From an uncultured Collinsella sp. (GTDB lineage Bacteria; Actinomycetota; Coriobacteriia; Coriobacteriales; Coriobacteriaceae): a DNA stretch of 16,259 nt. Below the pieces are notes generated by a model, which was given only the letters and a program-made list of their open reading frames with translations, was not told the origin of the DNA and did no database searches. The first letter of the stretch is position 1; each line of letters begins with the position of its first letter. The stretch covers positions 1-16,259 of the forward strand of contig UQQL01000048.1 in NCBI GenBank assembly GCA_900543275.1. Direction: 5' to 3'. Below, in pieces: positions 7,401 through 14,194 of the stretch. The translations under genes were made by a program, and so were the position numbers.

Positions 7401-8504
7401 TTATTGCATTTGATACGGCGAAAGCATGGCCCGTTGCGAGCAGCTCGCAAACCAAACCGACACGAGCGCGAACATGAAGCCGTTGGCAAAACCGTTGGCA
7501 AACTGCATCGCACCGCGCTTCCACCACAGCAGGCTGCGATGAAGCACACCGTCCGAAAGCACCATGAACAGGCCCATGGTAAACGGAATAAAGCACATCA
7601 CGGCAAAGGCCGAGAACACGCCCGAGATGGCCGAGAGTACCAAAAACGGCGCCACGATGCCCATCAGGTAAAAACCGGTACGAGCTTTGCCTTCCAGACG
7701 CTCGGCCTCAACATGGGCGCGGCCGACCAGATCGCCACCCGAGGCACCGTTGGTGCCGGCGTGACCCATACCGCCAATACGGACCTCGTCGCCATCATGC
7801 GTGCCGGCGGGAAACTCAATCGTCTGCTCGGAGGTCACACGGGTTCGCCCGCTGCCGCCGCAATCGGGGCAGGGGTCGGCGACAACCTTACCGGAACCGC
7901 CGCACTCGGGGCAGACCGACTGGAACGTACCGGCGCCGAACAGGAAGGACAGGTCGACGTCGATGTGGCCGCGACCGCCGCAGCTCGGACAGGTATGTGC
8001 ATGCTCGGATGAAACAGATCCCGAACCACCGCAGTGACCACAGGTATCGAAGCGCGTATAGCGGACGGTCTTGCGGGCACCGCCCTTGGCCTCCTTGGCG
8101 TCAAGCTTAATATCGACGACCACGTTGGCGCCGTTCTCGGGATTATAGGCAGCCTGCCCCCGACGCGGCTGGCCCCAGGCGCCACCAAAGGGAAAGCCGC
8201 CCTCAAAAGGATTGCCATAGCCTGCGCTGCCGGCGTAGCCGCCGCCATAGGGCGCAGCCGTAGGAGCGCCGGCGAAGGGGTTGCCCGAGCGCATGGCGTC
8301 ATAGCGCGCACGCTTCTGCTCGTCCGAAAGCACGGCGTAGGCCTCGGAAACCTCTTTAAACTTTTCCTCGGCATCCGGCTCTTTGTTGACGTCCGGATGG
8401 AGCTTGCGGGCCTTTTGCTGAAAGGCCTTCTGTATATCACGCGAGGTGGCGTCCTTAGAGACACCCAAAATCTCGTAGTAATCTTTTTCGTTCATCGTCG
8501 CCAT
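7401..8504 (-). CDS. J-domain protein with DnaJ-type zinc finger and C-terminal membrane helices
   Basis: The N-terminal 265 residues are DnaJ-like: a J domain starting NEKDYYEILGV with HPD at 37-39, a Gly/Phe/Pro/Ala-rich linker (about 73-125), four CxxCGGxG zinc motifs (155-162, 172-179, 198-205, 212-219), and most of C-terminal domain I (FPAGTHDGDEVRIGGMGHAG). At about residue 268, where domain II and the dimerisation helix should follow, the chain becomes hydrophobic. Three likely transmembrane helices lie at about 278-298, 300-318 and 334-356, with a basic WWKRG turn between the last two. It probably recruits DnaK to the inner face of the membrane; this is inference. The ATG at 8504 has GGAGG nine bases upstream; an ATG at 8495 is less well placed. 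The 367-residue frame is intact, with no sign of frameshift. It lies between hemW (58-bp gap) and dnaJ (81-bp gap). Confidence 0.92.
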   Translation of the reverse strand: MATMNEKDYYEILGVSKDATSRDIQKAFQQKARKLHPDVNKEPDAEEKFKEVSEAYAVLSDEQKRARYDAMRSGNPFAGAPTAAPYGGGYAGSAGYGNPFEGGFPFGGAWGQPRRGQAAYNPENGANVVVDIKLDAKEAKGGARKTVRYTRFDTCGHCGGSGSVSSEHAHTCPSCGGRGHIDVDLSFLFGAGTFQSVCPECGGSGKVVADPCPDCGGSGRTRVTSEQTIEFPAGTHDGDEVRIGGMGHAGTNGASGGDLVGRAHVEAERLEGKARTGFYLMGIVAPFLVLSAISGVFSAFAVMCFIPFTMGLFMVLSDGVLHRSLLWWKRGAMQFANGFANGFMFALVSVWFASCSQRAMLSPYQMQ

Positions 8505-8546
8505 GCGCGGCAACCTCCTGCTCACAGCAGCGTTTATATTGCGGTA

Positions 8547-8562
8547 ATTCTACCCGAGCGGT
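8547..8562 (-). promoter_or_regulatory. Possible promoter of the membrane J-protein gene
   Basis: The minus-strand element ACCGCTCGGGTAGAAT contains a -10-like TAGAAT (8547-8552), about 42 bases upstream of the ATG. The 12 bases ACCGCTCGGGTA recur exactly just upstream of lepA, again joined to a -10-like hexamer. No -35 consensus was found at normal spacing. Confidence 0.4.
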
Positions 8563-8574
8563 CTAAGCTAGACC
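8560..8574 (-). repeat. Inverted repeat over the hemW stop codon
   Basis: A perfect 6-bp inverted repeat, GGTCTA/TAGACC with a 3-base centre, spans the hemW TAG stop (8563-8565). There is no U-tract after it on the minus strand, so it is not a standard terminator. It lies immediately upstream of, and slightly overlaps, the shared promoter-like element and could be a weak transcript-end hairpin or an operator. Confidence 0.3.
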
Positions 8575-9795
8575 CCAAAACAGCTCGAACAGCACATTTC
8601 CATCGAGCCAGCCCAAATGGGTGGGCGCTAAGTGGGCGCGGGCACGACCTGCGATAACGTCTTTTGAGGTGACGCGCGCCGCACATCCCCCGTCATCTTC
8701 GGGCACCCAGGTGGCAAGACCCAACTCGAGCGCACGGTCACAGGCCGCCGCCAGCTCGTCTGCAGCGATCACGCTTGCCGAGCGAACCAGCAGATCGGGC
8801 CCAATACCACGCGTCATGCGACAGGCGAGCATCAAATCCTCGGCTGCCGCCTCGCGCTGCGACAGATACTCGGCATCAAACGTCGTCGCGGCATCGTCGC
8901 GTTGCACCAAGCGCACGCGATACGCATCGCCGCGAGCAGGCACGTCGGGAAACAGCCCGGCCAAGCGATCGAAATCCTCGGCGTCGAGCATACCGGCGGC
9001 AGAACGACCCAAGCCCAGATAGCCCTGTCCGGTCCAATAGGCAATGTTGTGGGCACACTCATGGCCGTCGAGCGCGTAGCTTGCCACCTCATACGGGTGA
9101 TAGCCGGCCGCCCCCAGGCGCTCACGCGCCGTGTCCATGCACGCAGCCTGAAAATCCTCGTCGGGCTCGAGCGACTCGTCGTAACACGCCATGCGGTAGA
9201 GCGGCGTGCCCTCCTCGAGTGTGAGCGGGTACACCGACACATGATGCGGCGCCGCCGCCAACACGCCATCGAGCGTGCACTGCCAGCTTACTGCGGTCTG
9301 CCCGGGAAGTCCGCACATCAGGTCGCAGGACACATCGAGCCCAACGTCCTTAACCGTCGTGATGGCAGCGAGCGCCCGATCGGCATCGTGGATGCGACCG
9401 ATTGCGGTAAGTTCGGCGTTATCGAGCGTTTGCACGCCCAGAGAGACGCGTGTGACACCGACCTTGGCAAGCGCAGTGGCAAGCTCGGCGGTCAGCGACT
9501 CAGGATTGGCCTCGCAGGTAAACTCAACGGGCTTGCACCACGCAGAGATACGCCGGGCGAGTTCTACCAGACGCTCCCCCGCCAGCGACGGCGTGCCGCC
9601 GCCAACATAGACGGTGCGGACCTGCGCAAGCGCCCCGACGTCTCCAAAGGCATCGAGGCGCGCATACAGCAGCTCAAAATAGGCATCGAGCGCAGCGCTC
9701 AGGTCACACGGAGCAAAACTGCGTGAGTCAAAGTCACAGTACCGGCACTTCTGGGCGCAAAACGGCACATGCACGTACAGCGCGGTAACGGCCAC
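8563..9795 (-). CDS. hemW: Radical SAM heme chaperone HemW
   Basis: HemW is a radical-SAM-fold protein that binds heme and delivers it to target proteins; it was formerly annotated as a coproporphyrinogen III oxidase. The 410-residue product has the cluster motif CAQKCRYCDF (C13, C17, C20). The following Phe22, in place of a fourth Cys, separates HemW from true HemN. GGGTPS lies at 65-70, CEANPES near 94-100, and the HemW-typical HNIAYW at 249-254. A C-terminal winged-helix-like region follows. The GTG start at 9795 is supported by GGAGG seven bases upstream, inside the end of dusB; the dusB stop is only 2 bases away. The stop codon sits in a small inverted repeat. The lepA-hemW association is conserved in many Gram-positive bacteria. 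Confidence 0.95.
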   Translation of the reverse strand: MAVTALYVHVPFCAQKCRYCDFDSRSFAPCDLSAALDAYFELLYARLDAFGDVGALAQVRTVYVGGGTPSLAGERLVELARRISAWCKPVEFTCEANPESLTAELATALAKVGVTRVSLGVQTLDNAELTAIGRIHDADRALAAITTVKDVGLDVSCDLMCGLPGQTAVSWQCTLDGVLAAAPHHVSVYPLTLEEGTPLYRMACYDESLEPDEDFQAACMDTARERLGAAGYHPYEVASYALDGHECAHNIAYWTGQGYLGLGRSAAGMLDAEDFDRLAGLFPDVPARGDAYRVRLVQRDDAATTFDAEYLSQREAAAEDLMLACRMTRGIGPDLLVRSASVIAADELAAACDRALELGLATWVPEDDGGCAARVTSKDVIAGRARAHLAPTHLGWLDGNVLFELFWGLA

Positions 9796-9797
9796 CG

Positions 9798-10841
9798 TTA
9801 GGCCTCCAGCGGATGAGCGGGCACCGACTCACCGGCGGCAAGCGCGGCCTCGCAGGCCACCACATCGCGCTCGATATCATCGACCAGCGCCATAAACTCC
9901 TCGTACGTAGAGCAACGCACCACCTGAGCGCGCCAGGCGGCGGCATGGGGCATGCCCTTTAAGTACCAGCTTGCGTACGTGCGGGCACGCGACATGAGCG
10001 GCAGAAGCTCGTGCGTCAACGTCAGGTGCTCGCGCAGAGCCTCCAGGCGCTCGACCGAGGAGCGAGAAGGAACCGGCGTGCCATCGAGTGCAAGGGCTCG
10101 GGCATCACCGAACACCCACGGATTGCCGTAGATGCCGCGCGCGATAAACACCGCGCTGGCACCCGAGCCGTGCAGATGCTCAGCAGCGTCCTCGGCCGAG
10201 AACACATCGCCCGAACCAATCACGGGAATCTCGACAGCGTCGGCAACCTCATCGACGACCGACCAATCAGCCTGGCCCGTGTAGAGCTGCGTGGCGCAAC
10301 GACCATGCACGGCGACTGCGGCAGCCCCTGCGCCCTCAAGCATCTGGGCAAACGTCGCGGCATTACGGTCCTCGGCATAAAAGCCCTTGCGGATCTTGAC
10401 GGTCACGGGCACGTGCGCCGCGTCCACCGTGGCCTCGACGATCTTCTCCGCCAGGTCGGGCGTACGCATGAGCGCCGAACCCTCGCCCTTGGTAACGACC
10501 TTGCGGGCGGGGCATGCCATATTGATGTCGATGAGCGACAGGCGATCGCCAACGCGCTCCTCGACGGCGGCGACGGCGCTCGCAAACTGATCGGGCTTGG
10601 AGCCAAAGAGCTGCACGCAAATCTGCTGTTCCTCGTCGGCCGGCAGCACCAGGCGCCACGTTTTGTTGCTGGCATAGGCAAGGCCTGCCACGCTCACCAT
10701 CTCGCTGTAGGCAAGGTTGGCACCGCGGCGGCGGCACATAATGCGGTAGGCGGGGTCGGTCACGCCCGCCATGGGAGCCATAAGGAACGGCTGCTCGATA
10801 TAGGCACCCAGCAGCCGCTTGCTGTATTCAGAAAGCGCCAT
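9798..10841 (-). CDS. dusB: tRNA-dihydrouridine synthase (DusB-like)
   Basis: This FMN-dependent TIM-barrel enzyme reduces specific uridines in the tRNA D-loop to dihydrouridine. The 347-residue product shows the family landmarks: LMAPMAGVTDPAYR near 20-33, DINMACPARKV near 105-115 with the catalytic Cys110, the phosphate-binding IGSGDVFS and ARGIYGNPW motifs, and AVHGRCATQLYTG in the middle of the barrel. A helical C-terminal tRNA-binding domain follows. The DusB-like assignment rests on overall similarity of these motifs; specificity cannot be proved from sequence. The Gly of the usual NMGCP is Ala here, a mild change. The ATG at 10841 is 4 bases after the lepA stop with only a weak ribosome binding site, suggesting coupling. 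Its insertion between lepA and hemW differs from the usual direct lepA-hemW order. Confidence 0.93.
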   Translation of the reverse strand: MALSEYSKRLLGAYIEQPFLMAPMAGVTDPAYRIMCRRRGANLAYSEMVSVAGLAYASNKTWRLVLPADEEQQICVQLFGSKPDQFASAVAAVEERVGDRLSLIDINMACPARKVVTKGEGSALMRTPDLAEKIVEATVDAAHVPVTVKIRKGFYAEDRNAATFAQMLEGAGAAAVAVHGRCATQLYTGQADWSVVDEVADAVEIPVIGSGDVFSAEDAAEHLHGSGASAVFIARGIYGNPWVFGDARALALDGTPVPSRSSVERLEALREHLTLTHELLPLMSRARTYASWYLKGMPHAAAWRAQVVRCSTYEEFMALVDDIERDVVACEAALAAGESVPAHPLEA

Positions 10842-10845
10842 GGAC

Positions 10846-12657
10846 CTACTCGTCCACCTTGAGGATCGCCATAAAGGCCTCCTGCGGGACCTCGACCGAG
10901 CCGATGGCCTTCATGCGCTTCTTGCCCTCTTTCTGCTTCTCGAGCAGTTTGCGCTTACGCGAGATATCGCCGCCGTAGCACTTGGCAAGAACGTCCTTGC
11001 GACGCGCCTTGACGGTGGAACGGGCGATGATCTTGTTGCCGATAGCACCCTGGATGGGCACCTCGAACAGCTGACGCGGGATGATCTCCTTGAGCTTGTC
11101 GCACAGGCCACGGGCCAGGCCATATGCCTTGTCCTTATGGACGATAAACGACAGCGCGTCCACCTCGTCGCCCGAAAGCAGGATGTCGAGCTTGACGAGC
11201 TCGGAGGGGCGATATTCGTTGAACTCGTAGTCGAGCGAGGCGTAACCCTTGGTGCGGCTCTTAAGCTGATCGAAGAAGTCCAAGATGAGCTCGGCGAGCG
11301 GCATATCAAAGCGCATCTCGACCGATTTGCTCGTCAGGTGGATCATATCGGTCGTGACGCCACGGTGCTCGATAGCGAGCTGCATGACGGCACCCGTATA
11401 CTCGGGCGGGCAGATGATCTTTGCCTTGAGGTAGGGCTCCTCGATACGATCGATGCGTGTGGCCTCGGGAAGGTCCTGCGGACTGCGGACATCGATCATT
11501 TCACCGTCGGTCTTGTAAACGTGATAGTCGACCGAGGGACTCGTGGCAATGAGGTCCAGGTTGAACTCGCGCTCCAAGCGTTCCTTGACGACTTCCATGT
11601 GCAGCAGGCCCAGGAAGCCCACGCGGAAGCCAAAGCCGAGCGCCACCGAGGTCTCGGGCTCCCACACCAACGAAGGGTCGTTGACGTGCAGCTTATCGAG
11701 CGCGTCACGCAGGTTCTCGTAGTCCTTGTTGTCGATCGGGAACAGGCCCGTATAGACCATGGGCTTGGCCTCGCGATAACCAGGAAGCGGCTCGGGGCAG
11801 GGGTTCGACGCCCACGTAAGGGTATCGCCCACGCGAACGGCCTCGGGGTCCTTCAGGCCCGTGACCACATATCCGACCTCGCCGACCGTCAGCGCGTCGA
11901 CCGGGGTCTCGGCGGGACGCTTGACGCCCACGCCATCGACCAAAAAGTCGCCCTTTGCCTGCATCATGCGAAGGGTATCGCCCTTTTTGATGGAACCATC
12001 GAAGACGCGCACCGTAGCCACCACACCGCGATACTCGTCAAAGTACGAATCCAAAATGAGCGCTTTGAGCGGAGCGTTTGCATCGCCCTTAGGCGGCGAA
12101 ATCAAAAAGACAATGGACTCCAGCAGATCGTGAATGCCCTCGCCAGTCTTGCCCGAGACGCACACAGCATCATCGGCAGGGATCGCCAGGTCATCCTCGA
12201 TCTCGGTCTTAACCTCATCGGGATGGGCCGAGGGCAGGTCGATCTTGTTGATGGCCGGCACAATGTCCAGATTGGCGTTCATGGCGAGCGTCGCGTTGGA
12301 AACGGTCTGCGCCTCGACGCCCTGCGTGGCGTCGACAACGAGTACCGCGCCCTCACAGGCTGCCAGCGAGCGCGAGACCTCATAGGTAAAGTCCACGTGG
12401 CCCGGCGTATCGATCAGATTGAACTGATACGTCTCACCATCGTCGGCGTCATAGGAAACGCGGACGGCATTGGACTTGATCGTGATGCCGCGCTCGCGCT
12501 CGATATCCATGGTGTCGAGCAGCTGCGACTCCATGTCGCGTTCGTCGACGGTATGGGTGAGCTCGAGGATGCGGTCGCTGATCGTGGACTTGCCATGGTC
12601 GATATGCGCAACGATCGAGAAGTTGCGGATGTGGGAAATGTCAATTGAAGTATTCAT
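10846..12657 (-). CDS. lepA: Elongation factor 4 (LepA)
   Basis: LepA is a ribosome-dependent translational GTPase implicated in back-translocation, 30S biogenesis and translation under ionic stress. The 603-residue product is the standard length. It shows G1 AHIDHGKST (17-25), the effector-loop RGITIKS near 56-62, G3 DTPGH (83-87), G4 NKID (137-140), and the LepA-specific C-terminal end with GGDISRKRKLLEKQKEGKKR. The frame is open to 12717, but the ATG at 12657 gives the canonical MNTSIDISHIRNFSIVAHID start. No Shine-Dalgarno precedes it, and a -10-like TAAGAT lies only 7 bases upstream, so the mRNA may be leaderless. It is preceded by a strong terminator and followed after 4 bases by dusB. 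Confidence 0.97.
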   Translation of the reverse strand: MNTSIDISHIRNFSIVAHIDHGKSTISDRILELTHTVDERDMESQLLDTMDIERERGITIKSNAVRVSYDADDGETYQFNLIDTPGHVDFTYEVSRSLAACEGAVLVVDATQGVEAQTVSNATLAMNANLDIVPAINKIDLPSAHPDEVKTEIEDDLAIPADDAVCVSGKTGEGIHDLLESIVFLISPPKGDANAPLKALILDSYFDEYRGVVATVRVFDGSIKKGDTLRMMQAKGDFLVDGVGVKRPAETPVDALTVGEVGYVVTGLKDPEAVRVGDTLTWASNPCPEPLPGYREAKPMVYTGLFPIDNKDYENLRDALDKLHVNDPSLVWEPETSVALGFGFRVGFLGLLHMEVVKERLEREFNLDLIATSPSVDYHVYKTDGEMIDVRSPQDLPEATRIDRIEEPYLKAKIICPPEYTGAVMQLAIEHRGVTTDMIHLTSKSVEMRFDMPLAELILDFFDQLKSRTKGYASLDYEFNEYRPSELVKLDILLSGDEVDALSFIVHKDKAYGLARGLCDKLKEIIPRQLFEVPIQGAIGNKIIARSTVKARRKDVLAKCYGGDISRKRKLLEKQKEGKKRMKAIGSVEVPQEAFMAILKVDE

Positions 12658-12664
12658 GCGGACT

Positions 12665-12680
12665 ATCTTACCCGAGCGGT
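12665..12680 (-). promoter_or_regulatory. Likely lepA promoter giving a leaderless transcript
   Basis: The minus-strand element ACCGCTCGGGTAAGAT ends in a -10-like TAAGAT (12665-12670), exactly 7 bases before the lepA ATG. Standard spacing places transcription start at or next to the A of the ATG. The upstream terminator of rpsT means lepA needs its own promoter. The 12-base part ACCGCTCGGGTA is identical to the element before the membrane J-protein gene. No -35 consensus is visible. Confidence 0.5.
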
Positions 12681-12682
12681 AC

Positions 12683-12719
12683 AAAAAATGGAGCCTGTTC
12701 CATAAAACAGGCTCCATTT
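12683..12719 (-). terminator. Strong intrinsic terminator after rpsT
   Basis: An 11-bp perfect GC-rich stem, TGGAGCCTGTT with AACAGGCTCCA, can be extended to 14 bp by A-U pairs. It closes a 6-base loop and is followed on the minus strand by six U residues (12688-12683). It begins 35 bases after the rpsT stop codon and directly abuts the lepA promoter element. Confidence 0.95.
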
Positions 12720-12753
12720 ATGCGCGTAATCTGTGTGGTGTGAAATTTACAAC

Positions 12754-13020
12754 TTAGGCGTTGATGCTGTTCACGAGCTTGGCAAGACCGGACTTGCGGT
12801 TGGAAGCCTGGTTCTTGTGGATAACATGCTTGGCGGCAGCCATGTCGAGACGCTTGGTGACGGTCTTGAGGGCAGCCTGGGCCTTCTCGGCGTCGCCCTC
12901 GGCGACGGCGGACTGGACGTGCTTGGTCAGCGTCTTGAGCTCGGACTTGACAGCCTTGTTACGCATGCGAGCTGCCTCATTGGTGCGGATACGCTTCTTC
13001 TGAGACTTGATGTTTGCCAC
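12754..13020 (-). CDS. rpsT: 30S ribosomal protein S20
   Basis: S20 is a small, basic helical protein that binds 16S rRNA early in 30S assembly. The 88-residue product has the normal length and the typical ANIKSQKKRIRTNEAARMRN start, followed by the conserved KSELKTLTKHV helix and a C-terminal HKNQASNRKSGLAKLVN segment. The start is GTG at 13020, because ANIKSQ must follow the initiator. AAAGGA lies nine bases upstream (13030-13035), and a second copy of the same AAGGAACTC block lies 11 bases further up. A leader of about 70 bases starts from a TGCTATAGT extended -10 promoter. It is flanked by holA upstream and a strong terminator downstream, so it looks like a monocistronic unit. The holA-rpsT-lepA order is conserved in Gram-positive bacteria. 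Confidence 0.97.
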   Translation of the reverse strand: MANIKSQKKRIRTNEAARMRNKAVKSELKTLTKHVQSAVAEGDAEKAQAALKTVTKRLDMAAAKHVIHKNQASNRKSGLAKLVNSINA

Positions 13021-13025
13021 TTCTG

Positions 13026-13045
13026 GAGTTCCTTTCGAGTTCCTT
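13026..13045 (-). repeat. Tandem duplication of the rpsT Shine-Dalgarno block
   Basis: The 9-base block GAGTTCCTT (plus strand) occurs at 13026-13034 and again at 13037-13045, an 11-base period. On the mRNA this is two AAGGAACTC copies; the nearer one is at good spacing to the GTG start, the farther about 20 bases away. Confidence 0.6.
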
Positions 13046-13047
13046 GC

Positions 13048-13084
13048 AAAAAATGTATGACACCTCTGAGACACGGTGAGGTCA
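13048..13084 (-). promoter_or_regulatory. Hairpin plus U-tract in the rpsT leader, possible attenuator
   Basis: On the minus strand TGACCTC and GAGGTGTCA form a 7-bp stem with a 2-base bulge (13058-13084). Four bases later comes a run of six U residues (13053-13048). This looks like a weak intrinsic terminator placed before the rpsT start. The bulge and the 4-base spacer make it weaker than the true terminators in this window. Confidence 0.35.
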
Positions 13085-13095
13085 TGCAAGCGCCT

Positions 13096-13104
13096 ACTAT
13101 AGCA
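13096..13104 (-). promoter_or_regulatory. Extended -10 promoter of rpsT
   Basis: TGCTATAGT on the minus strand matches the extended -10 pattern (TGn then TATAGT, five of six consensus). It lies about 75 bases upstream of the rpsT start. No -35 is found at 16-18 bases; a perfect TTGACA at 13134-13139 is 32 bases away, too far to serve it. Confidence 0.55.
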
Positions 13105-13153
13105 CGCTCCCCCTCAAAGGGATAGAACGAATTTGTCAAATAGGCAGGTATCA

Positions 13154-14116
13154 TCACGATTTTCTCAAGATGTTCGTAATCCAGAGCAAAAGCGCGGTCT
13201 CAGAATCGGCAGAGCCCTTGAGCGCGAGCTCCACATCGACCGCACCCTCGAGCGCTGCGACGAGCTCTGCCATCGAAAAGCGACGCGCCCAAGTCAGGTG
13301 ATTCTTGACCTGCCAGGACTGGAGCTTGAGCGTTGCGGCCAGCTCACGACCCTGTCCGCGCGCATCGAGCGCCTTGGCGACGATCAGCTCACGGATGCGA
13401 CCGCATAGCAGCGTGTAGGTCCACACGTAGCTCTTGGAGGGCAAAAGCTTAAAGAGCTCGAGCGATCGCCGCATATCGCGAGCCGAGACGGCGTTGAGGA
13501 AGTCCCAGGGTTGAACCTCGGCCGTACGTACAATCCAGCGCTCAACATCGGCAAGTTCAATCTGAGGCGACTCGACCATCTGGGCAAGCTTAGCCAAGTC
13601 GTTATCGAGCATGCGAGTGTTTTCACCCGAACGCGAGACGAGTTCCTCGGCGGCCGCCATCGAGATCGACTTGCCGTGCTGCGTCGCCATCTGCTGCACG
13701 CGGCGCGGTAGCTCCCAGCGCTTGGTGCCGGAGCAATCGATCACGGCCTTCTTGTCGATCTTGGCGATCGCCTTATACAGGCGCGTGTTCTTGGCAAGCG
13801 AGTCGGCGATGATGAGGCAGACCGTTGTGGGGCTGGGACTCGCCAGATACTCGACGAGCGGCTCCGAAACCGCTTTGGCGAGCTTTGAGCAGCCATCAAG
13901 GATTACCAATCGAAACTCGCTGCCCATGGGAAAGGTGTTAAGCGATCCGATAATAGACTCGATATCGGGGTCCTTGGTCATGTCGCGCTCGTCGAGGTTG
14001 AACTCGACCATGCCCGACTTTTCCAGACGCGCTTTCATACGCGAGACGGCGTGATCGCGCTTGACTCCGTCGGTACCGACGATCAGATATGCCGGCAGCA
14101 GACCGGTTTCGGACAT
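13154..14116 (-). CDS. holA: DNA polymerase III subunit delta
   Basis: HolA (delta) opens the beta sliding clamp during clamp loading in DNA replication, as part of the clamp-loader complex. The 320-residue product has the usual length. The N-terminal region LLPAYLIVGTDGVKRDHAV (residues 6-24) matches the family start, where the P-loop position is degenerate. FPMGSEFRLVIL follows near 61-73, and the middle and C-terminal helical domains carry the family-typical EKxLVxRSGENTRMLDNDLAKL-like region and a C-terminal collar domain. The frame is open to 14176, but the ATG at 14116 is preferred: it gives the normal start and has GGGAGGGGAG just upstream. Position between comEC and rpsT is the conserved context and supports the call, since delta sequences diverge strongly. 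Confidence 0.92.
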   Translation of the reverse strand: MSETGLLPAYLIVGTDGVKRDHAVSRMKARLEKSGMVEFNLDERDMTKDPDIESIIGSLNTFPMGSEFRLVILDGCSKLAKAVSEPLVEYLASPSPTTVCLIIADSLAKNTRLYKAIAKIDKKAVIDCSGTKRWELPRRVQQMATQHGKSISMAAAEELVSRSGENTRMLDNDLAKLAQMVESPQIELADVERWIVRTAEVQPWDFLNAVSARDMRRSLELFKLLPSKSYVWTYTLLCGRIRELIVAKALDARGQGRELAATLKLQSWQVKNHLTWARRFSMAELVAALEGAVDVELALKGSADSETALLLWITNILRKS

Positions 14117-14156
14117 TGCGCTCCCCTCCCGCAGGCCTTCGCATTCGTTCCGTGCC

Positions 14157-14186
14157 ATTCTAGCCCAGGGGCCCACCGCACGCCAA
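14157..14186 (-). promoter_or_regulatory. Likely holA promoter
   Basis: On the minus strand TTGGCG (14181-14186) and TAGAAT (14157-14162) are separated by 18 bases; they match four and five of six consensus bases. They lie in the 78-bp gap between comEC and holA and give a leader of about 34 bases that includes the strong purine-rich ribosome binding site. Confidence 0.5.
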
Positions 14187-14194
14187 CGACGTCG

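Noticed and set aside
7401..7680. Frameshift as the cause of the unusual C-terminus of the membrane J-protein
   Set aside because: No other frame over this stretch encodes a DnaJ domain II-like sequence, and the in-frame sequence forms well-shaped hydrophobic helices, so a true domain replacement is more likely.
10819..12648. 609-codon open frame on the plus strand
   Set aside because: It mirrors lepA almost end to end and has no family motif of its own.
13134..13139. Perfect TTGACA -35 hexamer upstream of rpsT
   Set aside because: The nearest good -10 (TATAGT) is 32 bases away and no -10 lies at 16-18 bases. It is probably coincidental; rpsT has an extended -10 instead.
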